Shown in pieces: positions 1-10,352 of a stretch of DNA of 64,000 nt. Under the pieces are notes generated by a model. The model ran no database searches. It saw only the letters and a list, made by a program, of their open reading frames with translations, and was not told where the DNA came from. The translations under genes and the position numbers were made by a program. The DNA is taken from contig JAAOMT010000563.1 in assembly GCA_016748015.1 (NCBI GenBank), positions 90,590-154,589 on the forward strand, written 5' to 3'. Source of the DNA: Geosiphon pyriformis (Eukaryota; Glomeromycota; Glomeromycetes; Archaeosporales; Geosiphonaceae). Position 1 is the stretch's first letter. Every line of letters starts with the position of its first letter.

Positions 1-123
1 AAATAACTATATATTTGTTATTGTGATTTGTTTAACATTAAAATAGAAAAGTTTTATTAACGGACGCTTTTCAACCGTAAACTTTCGAATCTCAATATGT
101 TAAATTCAAACTTAAAGTGAATG

Positions 124-154
<31 letters not shown>

Positions 155-608
155 TAGAATTAAAGATTCAAAAATAAAATTAATGATTTAAGCATTACAC
201 TACAATTTAATAAAATGATATTTGAATTTTCAGTGAAAAATCTTTTAAACACAAAAAATACAATATGTAGAAAATATTGTTTAATTTTTATCTCAAAAAA
301 AAACCCCCCCAATTTGAAATATATATGAAATTTGATAAAAATAAAAAACCAGGTGTATTAATTATTCATATATATTTTATTATACCTTTGTTAAAATATA
401 TATACATGATTTCTTAAATAACATATTATTTGCAATTAATTTAAATAATTAAAATATTTTTTTTAAGTTGGTAATATAATGTTACATAAATTGATTTTAA
501 GTTAAAGAAATTTTTATTTAAAATTTTTTTCAAAAATCTAAAATATGTATACATTTATTTATCTATAAACAATTATTTTTATTATAATATTTGAAATAAC
601 AACTTAAA

Positions 609-667
<59 letters not shown>

Positions 668-1081
668 AGTAAGATTTAATTAATATTTAGTATAATACAA
701 TAAACCAAGTTTTTTAAAATAGATATATCTTATGTACTTATTACATATAACTAACTATTTAAGTTAATTAAAACTGTATTATATATTTATATTAATCATA
801 ATACTATTACTAAAACCAAAAAAACAAACAAACAAAGCAAATACAAACCAAAATTTATATTATAAGTCTTATTAATATTAAATAACTATATATATTAATA
901 AATAAAACAGTTAATAAATTAAAAGAAAAAAAACACAATATTATCTTTTTTTACCAAATTATATTTATTTATATTAACTTAATATTTAAATTTATTAAGC
1001 CAAATTCTATTTTTGTGTCTAATTACTAAATTTTATATAAATTTAATATTGTAAATTTATTATTATTATATAATTAGCCAC
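1..1081. other. AT-rich non-coding left edge
   Basis: No gene or recognisable protein remnant is seen. The stretch holds an (AT)n run near 124-155, a trinucleotide array at 612-666 and many homopolymer A/T runs. A short CpG-containing patch near 60-100 is less AT-rich than the rest and may be the edge of something outside the window. The boundary at 1081/1082 is the outer edge of the gypsy left LTR. Confidence 0.6.
612..666. repeat. (TTA)n microsatellite
   Basis: About 18 perfect tandem TTA units in otherwise AT-rich non-coding DNA. Confidence 0.95.
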
Positions 1082-1961
1082 TGTTACAGGTGATTATTTC
1101 TGTTGTCAAATTAAATAACAAATCTGTAACTTGGTGCTCAAAAGCTATTTCTGTGGATGAGGTTCTGTAAGTGTTGTATCTGAAGGTTTTGATGGAGTCC
1201 TTTGTATAATGAATAGAGATTCAATAGTGTCGATAGTAGATGTATCTTTCTAAGAGTTTTCCCAATTTCTTTCTTAGTGTGGTGGCCAGATTTAGCCTGG
1301 CAGTTGTGCCCTTCTGGTAAGCTATCCAATAATATATAAAATCCTACCCTTATTTCTGGGTCTTTTACCAGGCTATTCTTGACGTCAATAACTCAGTGCT
1401 TAATCTTTTAATCAATTAGTATACAACAACAAAATCAAAAAAGAAAGAAAATAAAATAAAGAAAATAAAAATAAAGAAAATAGAGAAAATAAGCCAAAGC
1501 AATTTGGTACGCTAGTATCTTATCAATAGCCATGATCAAGAGCTATTGTTCCAGTGTAGTTAAGTATCAATTACTATCAACATAAAGTATTAATAGTAGA
1601 GAATGGGTTGAGATATAGAATAATTATTTATTTGATGATTGGGAACTGGAATGTTTCTTAGATTAAATCTAAACTGGGAGGTCTGTCTTTTCAGCTTCTA
1701 ATCCTGCTGCTATATATACATAATTGAAATTCCTCAATTCCTCAATTCTTTATGACAGAAATCCTAGAATTCCTGGAATCTTGTGATTCCTTTGAGAGGA
1801 ATTCTGCAATTCTGGAATCCTGCAATTCCTTATTGGGAAATCTTGAAATTCCTGGAATCCTGCAATTCCTGAGAAGAATCCTGGAATTTCACATTTACTA
1901 TGCCTACTTCTAATTAGCTACTATTTATGCTAATATATTTTCTATATTTCTATGAGTAACA
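1082..1961 (-). repeat. Left LTR (3' LTR of the minus-strand element)
   Basis: It is about 880 bp, starts TGTTACAGGTG and ends CTATGAGTAACA, and is co-linear with 10353-11243. The 6-bp terminal inverted repeat TGTTAC/GTAACA is perfect. Differences from the right LTR are mostly C/T and G/A changes. Positions 1730-1890 hold a degenerate array of palindromic GGAATTCC-like units. Confidence 0.93.
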
Positions 1962-1976
1962 TTATTTTCTTCTTTT
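1962..1976 (-). promoter_or_regulatory. Polypurine tract of the gypsy element
   Basis: On the minus strand a run of almost only A and G ends at the first base of the 3' LTR, the expected place of the plus-strand primer. A second purine run (GAGGGGGAA) lies about 40 bp further inside, near 2011, and could be an alternative. Confidence 0.6.
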
Positions 1977-2018
1977 AATATTGAGCTCTGTCAAAATCCA
2001 ACTCATTTAATTCCCCCT

Positions 2019-2703
2019 CTTAAAGTATTTTCTGGATTTCATTTTCAAGAATTACTTGTGTTATTTGGGTCTGTAATTTTTCAAATTGAGCATTGGTGAT
2101 CTTTCCCAATTGATTACTGGTAATCATATCTATTGCTTTGTTAAGTAATATTTCTGGTCTATCCTGAAATGCTGTGTGTATTTGGTAGATGGCTCGGGTC
2201 TATGTGGATAAGTTGTTTTTTCTTACAAAATGTTCTAATTGTTGTAGTATTCTTTTGTCGAATAATCGCTTTGTTTTATCCATATATAGATTTTGGATAT
2301 TTATGTATTGTCTCAAGTAAAAATAACAATAGTTTCTTGGAAATTGTTGTATCTACCAATTCCAAGTTTTTTTAGTCAACTCTTAATATAGTGCCTCTTT
2401 TGTCAACTCTCTTATTGCTAATTTTACTTTTGCAATGATTTTGTCCACCATATTTTCAGTTTTCTTCTGTGTTCTGGGTTGCAATGTCTTTCTAGTATCT
2501 TGATATCGAATAGTTTGTTGATTGATTGTAATCTCCATTTTCTGGTGTTGGATCAACTGAAAGAGTTGTTGTGCTAGTGAGTGAATGTTGTCTGTAATTT
2601 CCATTTTTCTGATATTTTCTGTTACATCTACCATGTCTTTATATATTCTTTTGCTGAATCAATTTAATGTCTTGTTGTCGATAATAACAATTGGTTCCAG
2701 ATT
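2019..2703 (-). pseudogene. C-terminal extension of gypsy Pol
   Basis: After integrase the same frame continues for about 225 codons to a TAA at 2019-2021, interrupted by several stops (2704, near 2662, 2383, near 2345, near 2205). The translation is rich in Gln, Lys, Leu and Ile and looks helical, for example ITNAQFEKLQTQITQVILE near the end. No chromodomain signature was recognised. It could be a tail of the polyprotein or a small separate protein. Confidence 0.5.
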
Positions 2704-3990
2704 TCATGGAATTTCATCTGGTTGAACTAGTATTCTCTGTACTCCTAATTGTAGAATATTATTGGTAGATGGTAGTGTAATGTTGTGGTATGGTTTCAGT
2801 CGATCTCCATGTGCTGCTTTGGTTAAAATTTTGTTATCCAGTCTTAATTTGTAAGCTCTATTTTCTAGAATTTCTTCTATGTGAAATGGTCCATTCCATT
2901 TGGGGTCAAATTTTCCACTCCATTGTTTTTCTGCTTTGGTATGATGTAGTAATACTTTGTTTCCAATCTTGAATTCAACTGGTTTGTCTGATAGTTGACT
3001 ATTATGTCTTTCTTTCTGTTTTTCTTGTGACTTTTGAATATTATCAGCTGCTCTTTTTTGTTTGTTTTCTAATGTTTCCATTAAGTCATATGTTCTTCTC
3101 AGCAATGTTTCTTGAAAATTCTCTTCTGTTATTGGTTCAGCTGGATATGTATTAATTTCTCTCTCTACTGGTAATGTTGCTGTTCTATCATATACTAATT
3201 CAAATGGTGTTGCTTGTGTAGTATCTTGCTTCATTGTCTGATAAGCAAATAATACTGATGGTATGAACAAATCTCATTCGTTCTGGTTTTCTTGGCTGAG
3301 CTTGGCAATTGCTTTACACAATGTTTTGTTGAATCTTTTGACTAATCCATTGGTTTGTGGATGGTATGGTGATAATAATGGTTTCTTAATTCCAAATCTT
3401 TGGCTTAATTCTGTTAATGTTCTGTTCACAAAATGAGTTCTTTGGTCTGATAATAATTCTTTTGGACATCCATGTCAACAGATCAAATTCTGATAAATGA
3501 ATTCAACAACGGATTCTGTATCCGCTTTTTGAATTGCTTTTGCCTCTGGCCATTTAGTGAGATAGTCCATGGCTACTGCTATGTACCTGTTTTTTCCACT
3601 GGTGATTGTTAATGGTCTGACTAGATCAATTCTAACACAGTCAAATAGTTGTTCTACTTTGATTGGTCTTAATGATTTACTGGGTTTTGTACCTCCTCTC
3701 CACTAACAAGCATTACAATTTTGAACATATTGAATGATGTCTGGATACATTAATAGCCAATAGTATCTTTTTTTGGTTTTTTTCATGATTGCTTCTTTGT
3801 GAAAATGTCCTGCTGTTGGATTTGAGTGCATATTGAATAATATGGTCTCTTTTTCTGGTTCTATAACTACTCTGGTTGGTTGATCTGGATTTTTTCTATT
3901 TTTCTGATAAAGTATATTTTGGTGAGTGATAAAATATTTTGATTGTTGTTTGATACTCTTTCGTTCTGTTTGAGATAAATTCTCCTTGAA
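2704..3990 (-). pseudogene. Gypsy integrase
   Basis: The N-terminal HHCC zinc domain is visible (MHSNPTAGHFHKEA then CNAC, about 3710-3850). The catalytic core follows, with RIDLVRPLTITSGKNRY (first Asp), LLSDQRTHFVN (second Asp) and HPQTNGLVKRFNKTL, where the expected Glu of the DDE triad is Lys (near 3345). The C-terminal part (2704-3270) has the GPF..I module, KWNGPFHIEEILENRAYKL. The frame differs from that of RT/RNase H, so a frame change lies near 3940-4000. Stops interrupt after CNAC, near 3475 and near 3273. The enzyme would insert cDNA but is inactive here. Confidence 0.92.
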
Positions 3991-4103
3991 CTGTTGAGTG
4001 TTTATATAATGTTGCAGTTGTTAATATTTTTGTATGTTCATCTTTTGTTACATTTTTCATTGGTATTGTTCTGGTTTTGTTATATTTTTGTGTTAAAATG
4101 TTC

Positions 4104-5530
4104 TTAGATTTGTCTCATTCGTGACAAACTGTCAGCATTTCCATTGTTTTTTCCTTTTTTGTAATGTATAGTATAATTGTATGGTACGAGTGCCATTTTC
4201 CATCTTGACTGTCTTCCATCTCCAAATTTTTGTTTTTGGAGTGATGTTAATCTCTTGTGATCTGTGTATACTTCAAACTTCTGGTTCAAGTATTCTCTCT
4301 ATTTCATAACTGTCCAGTATATTGCTAAGTGTTCTTGTTCCAGTGTTCCATAGTTCTTTTCAGTTGGCATTAAACCTCTGTTGGCATATGCTATTGGATG
4401 TTCTCTGCTGTCTGGTCCTCTCTGAGATAATATTGCTCTCAATGCTTGGCCAGATGCATTGGTGGTAATGATAAATAGTTTGCTGTGATCTGGATAAATC
4501 AGTACTGGAGCTTGAATGAGCTTTCTTTTCAAAATGTCAAAAGCTTCTTGTTGACTTTCTGCCTATTCATATTTGGTATTCTTGGTTTGCAGTTGGTTGA
4601 ATGGCTGTGCTATTTTGGAAAAGTTCTTGATAAAATATCAATAGTAGCTGGCAAATTCCAAGAATGATTTCAGTTCTGTCATATTAGTCAGCACTAGAAA
4701 GTTCTTTACTATCTCTATTTTCTCTGGATCTGTTTTGATGTCGTCTTTGTTGACTATGTGTCCCAAAAATTTTAGCTCTGTCTTGCCAAAAAAACACTTT
4801 GTTGCATTTAACTTTAGCTCTGTTCTTCTTAGTCTTTCGAACACTTGTTGAAGATGATGAAGATAATCATCAAATGTTTTTGAGAATATGTTGGTGTTGT
4901 CCAAGTATACAACTACTGATTTCCACAATAAGCCAGTATAGACAATTTCCATTAGCCATTGAAAAGTGGCTGGTGCATTGGTTAAACCGAATGGCATTAC
5001 TTCAAATTCAAAATTCTCTTCTCTCATGGTGAATGCCGTTTTCTTTTTGTTGGCTGGATCTATGGCTACTTGCCAGTAACCACTATCTAAGTCTAACATT
5101 GAGAACCATTTGTTTCTGCCAAAAGCATCAAATAATTCCTGTATCTGTGGAGTTGGATAGCTGTCTCTACAAGTTACACCATTGAGTTTTCTGTAGTTCA
5201 CACAAAATCAGATCTTTCCATTCTTCTTATGGACGAGTACCACTGGTAATAACCATAGGCTTATTAATGGCTAAATTAGCCCATTGTCAAGCATTCAGTT
5301 TATTTCTTGACGAATAATTTCGTGGCTGACTGGTGGCACTCTGTATGCTCTTTGTTTAATTGGCATTACATCTCCAGTCTTGATCTAATGCTGGATGATG
5401 TCAGTTTGGCCAAACTTATTTTCGCTGGCAAAGATGTCATTGAACTGGTTAAGCAACATCTTGAGTTGTATACATTAAAGTGGATCTAAGTTTCCCATGT
5501 TTATTTGTTTTAATTGTTTTGGTTGGAGCA
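4104..5530 (-). pseudogene. Gypsy reverse transcriptase and RNase H
   Basis: The region begins with MNEVNVFLLQP near 5530, in a different frame from the upstream dUTPase-like domain, and carries stops near 5485, 5390, 5310 and 5200. The RT palm is clear (4638-5201): FSMLDLDSGYWQVAID, FEVMPFGLTNAPATFQ, then YLDN where YLDD or YVDD is expected, then FLGHIV. The second catalytic Asp is therefore Asn. The tethered RNase H follows (4104-4532) with ITTNASGQALRAILSQ, where TDASG is expected, and ends with HYKKGKNNGNADSLSR. Loss of catalytic Asp in both domains, plus stops, shows that this copy cannot copy itself. Family assignment is secure. Confidence 0.92.
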
Positions 5531-5556
5531 AAAATACATTCACTTCGTTCATATAT

Positions 5557-6345
5557 TGTTTATGATGTGATATTGACATATTCACAAAGTTGTGGAAAGT
5601 CTGGAATGGGGTTTGGTGGTTGATCCTTCATTTTAGTGTTTAAGTATCCAATAATAGTTCCGGCTGGTATTTCTATGACATTTTCTGTATTGTTGTAGAT
5701 GGGAATTTTGATGTGGCTGTAATTTTTGGCTGGTATGTGGAGATTGATGAGTCCAACTTCTCCTAATTCACAAAAACTGGCTTCTGCTTCAAAAATTTGT
5801 GCTTGGTCTTTTTCTTTCTTTTCTATTGCTAGCATGTACTGGTTATATGATGAAATAGAAATAGCTTGACCGGTTGAGATAATTTTTTCTTGGCCAACAA
5901 TTTTTTCCTCCACCATATTAACTGGTACATCTATTCTACTCATTGATCCGAATTCTTGTATTCCTCTTGCTGTTATTCTTAATTCCTCCTTCTTTCCCAC
6001 TAATACTAACTTAGCTACTCTAACCAGAGGCAGGAATATTGCCTGTGCTATTTTTTCATTGGGCTCTATTATATAGGCTTTTTCTGAGTCATTTTGTAGC
6101 ATAGCGATGATATTTTCTACATATTCCACGTCAATTATTCCTCCTCTTATATTAATCCCTTTTTTCACTAAACTACTCCTAGATGCTAATTAAACCATTA
6201 TTGTTGCTGAAATTTCTAGTGCTACTTTCAGATCAATGCAGGTGCGTGAATGTGGTTCCAATTTGATGGTCTCTTTTTCTGAATACCTCAGATCAAACTC
6301 TACATCAGTATTATGCGCACATTCTGGCATAATACCTTCTTCATT
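5557..6345 (-). pseudogene. dUTPase-like domain in gypsy Pol
   Basis: Translation in the gag/protease frame shows the trimeric dUTPase motif series. Motif 1 region is FDLRYSEKETIKLEPHSRTC (about 6240-6300). Motif 2 is ASRSSLVKKGI (about 6150-6180, just after an in-frame stop). Motif 3 is GGIIDVEYVENI (about 6125-6150). A motif 4-like segment, EKIAQAIFLPLV, follows (about 6020-6055). Motif 5 is not recognisable, and the rest of the region may have another function. A dUTPase would keep dUTP out of cDNA. The Tyr of motif 3 that gates the uracil pocket is present. Assignment rests on motif order and spacing, so it is likely but needs a profile search. Confidence 0.7.
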
Positions 6346-6354
6346 GTCACTATA

Positions 6355-7230
6355 TCATTTTAACTCTTGTTCCTTGGAGAGATCTGGTAGTGCAATGTAT
6401 TGTTCATAGTTTAAATTGGAGTTTGAATCTGAGTCTGAATCATCTTTGTTGTCATTGTTATTTTGAACAGAGCTGGAACCAGTGTTTTTGTTGTCATCAT
6501 CGGAGTCTGGATCATGATTGATCAGTGATTCTGATTCCAATGCACAGCTGCTGATTGGTTCTTTTTCTTCAGGGATTGTATAGATTATGTGTGGTGGTGG
6601 ATTGTAAATAAAGTCACAATTGTCACAATATTCAAAGTCACTAGGAATTAAATAATGGCAACACAGTCTTGTATTTAACTATGCTAACCATTGTTCTTGC
6701 TCTTCTCTAGTGGGTGCCAAGTTTTGGTAGTGTTCATGGAACTCTTCTGGTTCCAAAAAATTTATGACTGGCTCTGCATCCCAGTCAAGCTCAATGGGTT
6801 CTGGTGGGTTGTTTTTAATTGTTCTGATTTCTTTTGGTGATGTGTCTTCAATTTTGGTGATTGCCATCTGCCATAATTCATCATTGTCGTGTGGACAACT
6901 GTCCAATTGCTGTACAGCTCTTCTCCAGGTGGCTTCTATGGGTGTTTCTTTCTCAACCCAGTCGCTAATGAGGATCATGTATTAGCAGGACACATCGCAC
7001 ATTCCTCCTCTCCCCGGAATGTCATTCCACATTCCTTCATCGAGAAGAGTTTCTCCACAGGCTATACATGGTGTATTATTCTATTTTCCCACTCATTTTG
7101 GTTTTCCAAAACATTTGACATGGCATGCGTGACAATAGAACTTGGTTGCCGTCTGATATTTTTCATCGTCACCACAGCATGTGCCCATTGATGACAATTT
7201 CTTGTCACAATTAATGCATATCAGTTTGGG
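6355..7230 (-). pseudogene. Cys-rich linker and acidic region of gypsy Pol
   Basis: This lies between protease and dUTPase-like domain in the same frame. From about 7230 to 6985 the translation has repeated paired cysteines (CINC, CC, CHACHVKC, CIAC, CDVSC), suggesting one or more zinc ribbons, with two stops in between. Next comes a Trp/Glu-rich segment (6679-6978) and then an Asp/Ser/Asn-rich acidic stretch (6355-6540). No known domain family was recognised. It could be a nucleic-acid or protein binding module peculiar to this lineage of elements. Confidence 0.55.
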
Positions 7231-7589
7231 TCGGCGATAGGTTAATGATTGTTATTGACCATAGGTGTATGGGATATAAGTGTTGTTGGCTTGAGTGTTT
7301 TCTTTTTCCCTCTCTTTCTCTTTGTCCTTTTCTTTTTTCTACTCCCAACTCAATGGTTCTTCCTGTTTGTTGTCAGTCTAGGTCAAATCGTCTGTTTCCC
7401 AAGTCAGTTCTTCTTTTTGCTTTCTCTTAGGGTTGTCGTTCTATGAAAGTATCAATAGTAGTTTGTTGTGGTCGGTATCAGCCCAGAAGACTTGGTAAGC
7501 TTCCCAGGTAGGTTTTTTTTTCTCCTTCTCCAGTTCGATCAATAGTTTCTCTCTTGGAGGAGTCTTGAAATGGCCACATATGGCCGGTA

Positions 7590-8232
7590 TACATATATGT
7601 CAGCCCTAATATGTTAGCTGGAGTTTTTGGGTGTTCCAGTCTAATGTTACATTAACTTTGGATAGCCAGTCATTACCAATGAGAGCTTGGTATTGAGTGG
7701 CTTCCATCACTAGAACTTTAATAGGAGTTATGATGTCATTGACTTTGAAAGGGAAGTCGTTGATTTCGCCAATTGGAGTTTTGGTTGCTCCATCAGCTGT
7801 GATGATTCTGGTGCTGGCAGCTCAATCAACTTGGCAACCTAATTGATCCATGAGTTGTCGTGTGATGATGCTGCCTGCTAAACCACTGTCAAGGATCAAT
7901 TTGATGGATTGTCCCTCGACTTTGATGTCAGTATACATCGCAGTGATTGGTTTGGCTTCAAGAGTGACTCCACTAAATAGTGGCATTGCAGTTGTTTCCT
8001 TGAATTTGAATGAGAATATAGCAGCCAAAGACTCGTCTTTGGTGATGGTAGCAGGTAAGATATTACTGGTGAGTGGTTGTTTTTGGGCGAATGCCAGGTT
8101 ATTGGTTGAGACATCTTCTGGGGTAACCAGAAGACTTAAATAGTTCTGGGGTTGACTGGCACCCAAATTCCACTGGCGTAATCCAGATAGTTGCTGTGAA
8201 AAACTGGGGATCAGTTGATAGACTACCATCAC
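7590..8232 (-). pseudogene. Gypsy aspartic protease
   Basis: This continues from gag in the same reading frame. The active-site motif is LILDSGLAGSII, a retropepsin DSG with flanking hydrophobics, near 7870-7905. Downstream (7600-7822) the frame continues after a stop with IGNDWLSKVNVTLDWNTQ, the conserved C-terminal part of Ty3-type proteases. Its role would be to cut the Gag-Pol polyprotein in the virus-like particle. The DSG motif itself is intact, but the frame is interrupted near 7821. Confidence 0.85.
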
Positions 8233-8499
8233 CGATCTCCAGCTCTGTTGAGTTATTCTCAGTCTTTGGGTTCTGTTGAGTAGTAAGCTTTGGGGTGGTG
8301 TTTGAATTTGTTTAGATTGATAGATTATTTGTGGCTGTGGTTGTTAATAAATTACTTGTGGTTGTGGTTGATAGATTGGAGCTTAATACACTGAAGATTG
8401 ATAGACTGATGACTGTATTACTGGTAGGTAAGTGGATTAGTTTTGATTTGGATATTGATTCAGAGTTTGAAACCAGCAATCAGGGTTTCGATATTGATT

Positions 8500-10290
8500 T
8501 TCTGATTATTGGTTATTTAAACACTGGTGACAGTCAATTTGGATATGTTTTTGTTTACCACAATAGTGGCAGATATGCATTTTCTGTTGCCACTGTTGAT
8601 TGGTTGATGAAGATGGATGTGGTTGATTTTGGACACAATTAGAGTTTCCTTAATTATTGCATTGTTGTGGAGGCTGATAAATGGTGTGATTGTTAGCTAA
8701 GTATCTTTTCAATCTCTTATTAATTGATTCACTGAACTTTTCCAATTTGGAATCCAATTCAGATGATCTGTTCATTACTAGATTAATGGCTTGGGCATGG
8801 TTAGTCTCTGACTCAGCAGATTCAAAATCTCTGGCACGTGTGACTGTGTCTTGAAGGGTGCCTGGATGCAATGGATGTACATGTTGCAAGATACTGCTGT
8901 GCAGGCCACAAATAAACTGGTTGAGGATCTGTGGGACTGTGAAATAGTTGGTGTCAATTGCTTGAATTTGGTGCAGATTTTGATGGAAGCGTCCCAGGTA
9001 AGTAGTGACCACTTCAGTTTCTCCTTGTTTCATGGTGGTGAATGTATTGACTAGGCGATTGATGCTGTTATTGTTGCTGAAGTATCTTAGGAATTCCACT
9101 TTGAAGGCATTGAAATCTTGTGGTTTATTAACCAAGCTCTGATACCATGAATTGGTGGTATCCTTGAGAAAGTAGAGAATGGTTTGCATTGCTCGGGTGT
9201 CATTCCATCCATTGGCTGCAATGGCTTTTTCTATATCATTCAGCTATACTTGAGTGTCATTCTCTTCGCCAGTAAAGTTGTCAAGTTTTGCAATTGGTGT
9301 ATAGGCCATTGAATCTAAGTTAGATGGTTGTGGTGGCTGTTGAAGCAGTTGTTGTTGTACTGGTTGTTGGGGTGGTAGTTAAAGTGACTGTTGTATAGGT
9401 TTGGCTATGAGATTAATCGGCAGTTGATCAATAACAATTACTGGAGATAAGTTTTGCTGATTAATTAATTTGGAATTTGGATTGTTTTGCCTTTGATGAT
9501 TCAGAGTTTTGATTTCCGAATTTTCTAGATTTAGATTTTGCTGAGTTTGAAAATTTGGGGTTTCAACTTCTAGGTTTTCAGTAATTGGATGCTGGGAAGT
9601 GAATTCTTGATCCTCTGATTCTTTTTCCTCTTTTTCTGAGTCTGCTGCTTCCCATGGATCAGAGATTCTGAAATCTGGTGGAGACAATGGTGATCAAAGT
9701 CTTGATGGAGTTGATAATTGTAAATTAAATTCCTTAAAGTATTTGCCGTATGGTCCTAATAATTCTGTTTTCCATTGTCTACTTTGGAATGGGAATCGTC
9801 CAAATGCTAATGTTGCAGTTGATGGGAATACATCTGTTGATAATATGTTGATGGCGCTTCCAGGTGTATAGTGGTAGGATGGGTTGCTTGGGGATTTAAT
9901 TCTATTTTTCTTCCAAGTAGGTGGCTGTATTTTTCTGGGTGTTACTGTTAGTGTTTATAGTTTTTCCTTGCCTTTACTAGTGTATGTAATTAGATATTTT
10001 TGTTGAGTATGGTGTTCAATTTCTTTGTTGATCTTAGTAATGATGGATGTAAAATTATGATTTGTTGGCAAGTTGGTGTTTTGAATTAACTCCCTATAGA
10101 AAGTTTCTCTTGCTGATTCAGTATTCACTGGTGTTCCTAATAAAAAGGAAATTTTTTCGTTGATGTAAAAATTGAAGGCTGATTCGGCAGATATATAATT
10201 GTGATTTAATCCCAAATATTGACAATAGTATTGAAATAAGAATTTTGTGAATCCTAAATGGTTTGCTCCTATATTTTCTGATTCTGCCAC
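8500..10290 (-). pseudogene. Gypsy gag (capsid and nucleocapsid), broken
   Basis: One minus-strand frame runs through this region with several stops. The N-terminal part (9955-10290) has no clear ATG and is helical in character. The middle (9240-9690) is acidic and Gln/Asn-rich. The core (8650-9189) reads as a retrotransposon gag capsid domain, with WYQSLVNKPQDFNAFKVEF followed by a conserved FICGLH segment. A CX2CX4HX4C zinc knuckle, CHYCGKQKHIQIDC, lies at 8530-8571 and would bind the genomic RNA. A Gln/Pro-rich tail leads in the same frame into the protease. The stops at 9955, near 9702 and near 9379 look like former Gln codons. The zinc knuckle makes the assignment firm; the N-terminal limit is uncertain. 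Confidence 0.85.
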
Positions 10291-10333
10291 TTTTGGATGG
10301 TGTTTGTTGGTGCTGGTTCTCTGTAGAATTATA

Positions 10334-10350
10334 CCTCACAGGAAGCACCA
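10334..10350 (-). promoter_or_regulatory. Primer binding site (tRNA-Met-like)
   Basis: Two bases inside the 5' LTR the minus strand reads TGGTGCTTCCTGTGAGG. It starts with TGG, as a site complementary to a tRNA 3' CCA end must. The implied tRNA 3' end, CCTCACAGGAAGCACCA, resembles eukaryotic elongator tRNA-Met (T-arm CCTCAC, acceptor ending GCACCA). The tRNA identity is inference. Confidence 0.65.
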
Positions 10351-10352
10351 AA

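Noticed and set aside
601-666. Possible CRISPR or regulatory array
   Set aside because: It is a simple TTA microsatellite with no spacers.
2169-2375. Plus-strand 68-codon open frame
   Set aside because: Hydrophobic, T-rich antisense of the Pol C-terminal extension; no family features.
8331-8642. Plus-strand open frame of 103 codons
   Set aside because: It is the antisense of the gag zinc-knuckle region, which has clear protein motifs on the minus strand.
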